Positions 62,238-64,000 of a DNA stretch of 64,000 nt are shown here, in pieces (position 1 is the first letter of the stretch; each line of letters begins with the position of its first letter). The position numbers and the translations under genes are program-made. The notes beneath the pieces were generated by a model. The model was not told the DNA's origin and searched no databases. It saw only the letters and a list, made by a program, of their open reading frames with translations. Source of the stretch: Arthrobacter sp. OVS8. Its GTDB lineage: Bacteria > Actinomycetota > Actinomycetes > Actinomycetales > Micrococcaceae. The DNA is taken from the NCBI GenBank assembly GCA_028370155.1, contig CP116670.1, positions 620,001-684,000 of the forward strand, given 5' to 3'.

Positions 62238-62775
62238 CTAAACGCTGCCCGCGTGCCCCGTCCCGTGTTGGTGGACGTGGGTTTCACCCACCAGTTCCTG
62301 CAGTCCCTCGACGGTGCGCGCCAGCGAGAGCTCCGGGGAGGCGACGATGAACGGCATGAGGAGCCGGTTCTCCTTCTCCAGGTGCAGGGCGAAGATGTTC
62401 CGGAGGGAGCCGGCGGCCACGGCGGCGTCCAGCCCGGCGGATCCCCGCAGGTCCTCGACCAGTCCGACGATCACCTGGTGCTCGGCCAGCATCCCCTCCA
62501 CGAGCAGCCGGCCTTGCGGCAGCTTCCTGCCCCTGTGTACAGCGGCCCTCCTCGGCGAGCGCATGGGGGACGAGTTCGGTCTCGCACCACTCCACCAGCA
62601 CCTCATGGGCGTCGTGCTCCGCCACAGTGTCGCCGGTCCTCACGGCGCGGACCAGTGTCGCCGTCAGCGCGCTGAGGCGTTTGAGCATGCTGGCATGGTG
62701 TTGTTCCACCGCCGCGAAGGCCGCGACGTCGTCATCGGCGTTCTTGTTGACGGTGCCGGCCGCTGGCTGGTCCAT
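62238..62775 (-). CDS. hemerythrin HHE domain protein (frameshifted)
   Basis: The product, about 178 residues corrected, starts MDQPAAGTVNKNADDDVAAF, then has the first iron-ligand helix AVEQHHASMLKRLSALTATL, a HDAHEVLVEWCETELVPHAL helix and, after a one-base shift near 62535, VEGMLAEHQVIVGLVEDLRG and FALHLEKENRLLMPFIVA. The HxxxE and H ligands of a di-iron four-helix bundle are in place. Such proteins bind oxygen or nitric oxide or store iron. It lies ten bases from malQ and probably shares a transcript with it. Confidence 0.85.
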
Positions 62776-62984
62776 GACGTCTCCTGGGACTGTCGAAGTG
62801 GGGCTTCCGCTCTCTTCCCCACTGTACGGCGGAGATTCCCCGGGCACCGGGGCCTTTCGGCCCAACCAGGTGGTGCCGCCTCCGCGCGGATTCCGGCGCC
62901 GGTTTCGGGCCCGGGCTTCCGCCGCCGGGTGGCGCGCCGCGAGCTTTCGACGCCGGGTGGCGCGCCGCGCTAGCCTTGCAGCCT

Positions 62985-63362
62985 ATGGTCGACGTCGAAC
63001 GGTTCCGGACTCTCCTTCAGGAGGAGCGCCGCCGCAAACTTGAACTCCTGCCCGCGCTGCGCCGGGACATCACGGCGGTGAACGCCGCCCGGCAGGATTC
63101 CAATGTCGATGACGAACACGACCCCGAGGGCTCAACGATCGCCTTCGAGCTGTCCCAGGCCTCCGCGCTGATGGACCAGAGCCGGCAGGGCCTGGCGCAC
63201 ATTGAGGCAGCCCTGGCACGGATCGACGCCGGCACCTACGGAATCTGCTCCGTGTGCGGGGAAGGGATCGCCGAGGGACGGCTGGAAGCCAGGCCCTGGA
63301 CACCGTATTGCATCCGGCACAGCGCCGGCCCGGCAGGACCTACCCCAAGAGGCAGGGCATGA
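62985..63362 (+). CDS. DksA/TraR-family zinc-finger protein
   Basis: The intact 125-residue protein has an N-terminal helical hairpin (FRTLLQEERRRKLELLPALR, then LMDQSRQGLAHIEAALARID) and a zinc finger with Cys88, Cys91, Cys109 and His112 (CSVCGE, then YCIRHS). DksA-like proteins enter the RNA polymerase secondary channel; the acidic tip DDEHDPEGS near residues 42-50 would be in the right place. A GTYGICSVCGEGIAEGRLEA segment is typical. I use ATG 62985. Its stop overlaps the next start (ATGA), so the two are coupled. Confidence 0.9.
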   Translation: MVDVERFRTLLQEERRRKLELLPALRRDITAVNAARQDSNVDDEHDPEGSTIAFELSQASALMDQSRQGLAHIEAALARIDAGTYGICSVCGEGIAEGRLEARPWTPYCIRHSAGPAGPTPRGRA

Positions 63363-64000
63363 CCGACGCGGCCGGGACCTGGTGGGACCGGATTGCCGCC
63401 GGCTTCACCCAGTCCCCGTCCCCCACGTCACCGGCACCGAGCTCGCCCTGGTGGTCCTGCTCGCCGTCGTTCTCTCCCTGCCGCGGGTGACCTGGCGGTA
63501 CTTCGGGTTGCTGGCCACGGTGACGCACGAGCTCGGCCACGCCTTCGCCGCGCTGATGACCGGGCAGCGCGTGGGCGGCATCCGCCTGGGCCTGGACCAT
63601 TCGGGCACCACCACCACCTACAGCCGGCGCCCCTGGCGGCCGTCTGGTCCACGTTCTGGGGCTACCCGGTGCCGGCCGTCGTCGGGGCCGCCATGGTCTG
63701 GAGCGGCTTCAACGGATGGGGCCCGGCAGCCATGTCGCTGGGGACCCTCATCCTGCTGGCCTCGTTCCTGTTCATCCGCAACGGCATCGGGCTGCTCATT
63801 ACCGCGGCCGCGGTGCTGGCCGCCGTCATGCTGGTGCTGTTTGTTCCGCCGGAATTCACCGGCCACGTCATGATCGTGCTGGGCCTGGCCCTCCTGGTCG
63901 CTGCCGTCCGGGACCTCGGCAAGCTGGCCACCGTCCACCTGCGGCGCCGGGACCGGCTGGCGACGTCGGACGCGTATCTGCTGTCCCGGGCCACCCGCAT
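63359..64000 (+). CDS. M50B-like membrane metalloprotease-type protein (frameshifted, partial)
   Basis: The ATG at 63359 overlaps the DksA-type stop. The product starts MTDAAGTWWDRIAAGFTQSP, shifts near 63430 to TELALVVLLAVVLSLPRVTW and then has TVTHELGHAFAALMTGQRVG, whose HELGH is an HEXXH zinc motif in a membrane context. A second shift at the C run 63630-63633 leads into further helices (AAMSLGTLILLASFLFIRNG, then AAVLAAVMLVLFVPP). The gene runs off the window. This fits the peptidase M50B-like family; proteolytic activity is not proven, and no NPDG-type third ligand is seen in the part present. Confidence 0.78.

Noticed and set aside
1..64000. CRISPR array, prophage or integrative element
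   Set aside because: I found no regularly spaced direct repeats, no integrase, capsid or terminase genes, and no attachment-site duplication at the tRNA-Leu gene. The only mobile-element trace is the IstB remnant.

Overview
The window is high-GC DNA from a free-living actinobacterium, most likely an Arthrobacter or Pseudarthrobacter type member of the Micrococcaceae. That placement is an inference. It rests on the Pup-proteasome operon, mycothiol ligase MshC, RbpA, the actinobacterial qcrCAB-ctaE block beside trpD, and a naturally fused PafBC regulator as described in Arthrobacter aurescens. There is no rRNA, CRISPR array, prophage or intact transposon. One tRNA gene (Leu, anticodon GAG) is present.

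Layout. 1-2.0 kb: end of a GntR regulator, small hypotheticals, and a scar holding an IS21-type IstB remnant and a truncated gene. 2.1-6.5 kb: qcrB, qcrA, qcrC and ctaE (respiratory supercomplex) on the minus strand, divergent from trpD. 7.8-11.5 kb: stand-alone Lrp-type ligand-binding domain, DUF3054-like membrane protein, VOC protein and an EF-G2-like GTPase. 11.6-19.4 kb: surface and accessory genes, namely a cellulose-synthase-like glycosyltransferase with a PilZ domain, an AAA ATPase, a secreted Ig-like repeat protein and a secreted LGFP-repeat protein. 19.4-22.7 kb: a compact type III polyketide synthase, methyltransferase and FAD monooxygenase operon behind an AT-rich region with paired TGCA palindromes. 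22.8-31.4 kb: housekeeping genes (peptide deformylase, S9 peptidase, RlmA-type methyltransferase, NfeD and SPFH pair, RbpA, polyprenol-phosphate mannosyltransferase). 31.8-51.7 kb: a long minus-strand series of amidohydrolase, HelY, TatC, TatA, PafBC, two FKBPs, PafA, PrcA, PrcB, Pup, Dop, Mpa, TrmI, M50 protease and HAD phosphatase. 51.8-64 kb: PAC2 protein, MshC, UppP, aldo/keto reductase, DUF5703-type protein, acyl-CoA dehydrogenase, M20 peptidase, tRNA-Leu, DUF805 protein, MalQ, hemerythrin, DksA/TraR-type protein and a second M50-like protein.

How the genes work together. PafA ligates Pup to proteins, Dop deamidates Pup and removes it, Mpa unfolds pupylated proteins and PrcAB degrades them. 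PafBC is the DNA-damage activator of the same locus. A PAC2-family protein close by may assist the proteasome. TatAC, the Rieske protein QcrA (a typical Tat substrate), MshC and RbpA add protein export and thiol-stress functions; rbpA has a good match to a SigR/SigH-type promoter.

Caution. About two thirds of the protein genes, including respiratory and proteasome genes, are broken by single-base frameshifts. By my reading there are roughly sixty. Many fall where one base is missing from a G or C run. They look like sequencing or assembly errors rather than decay, so I give the full span of each gene and describe the protein expected once the frame is restored.
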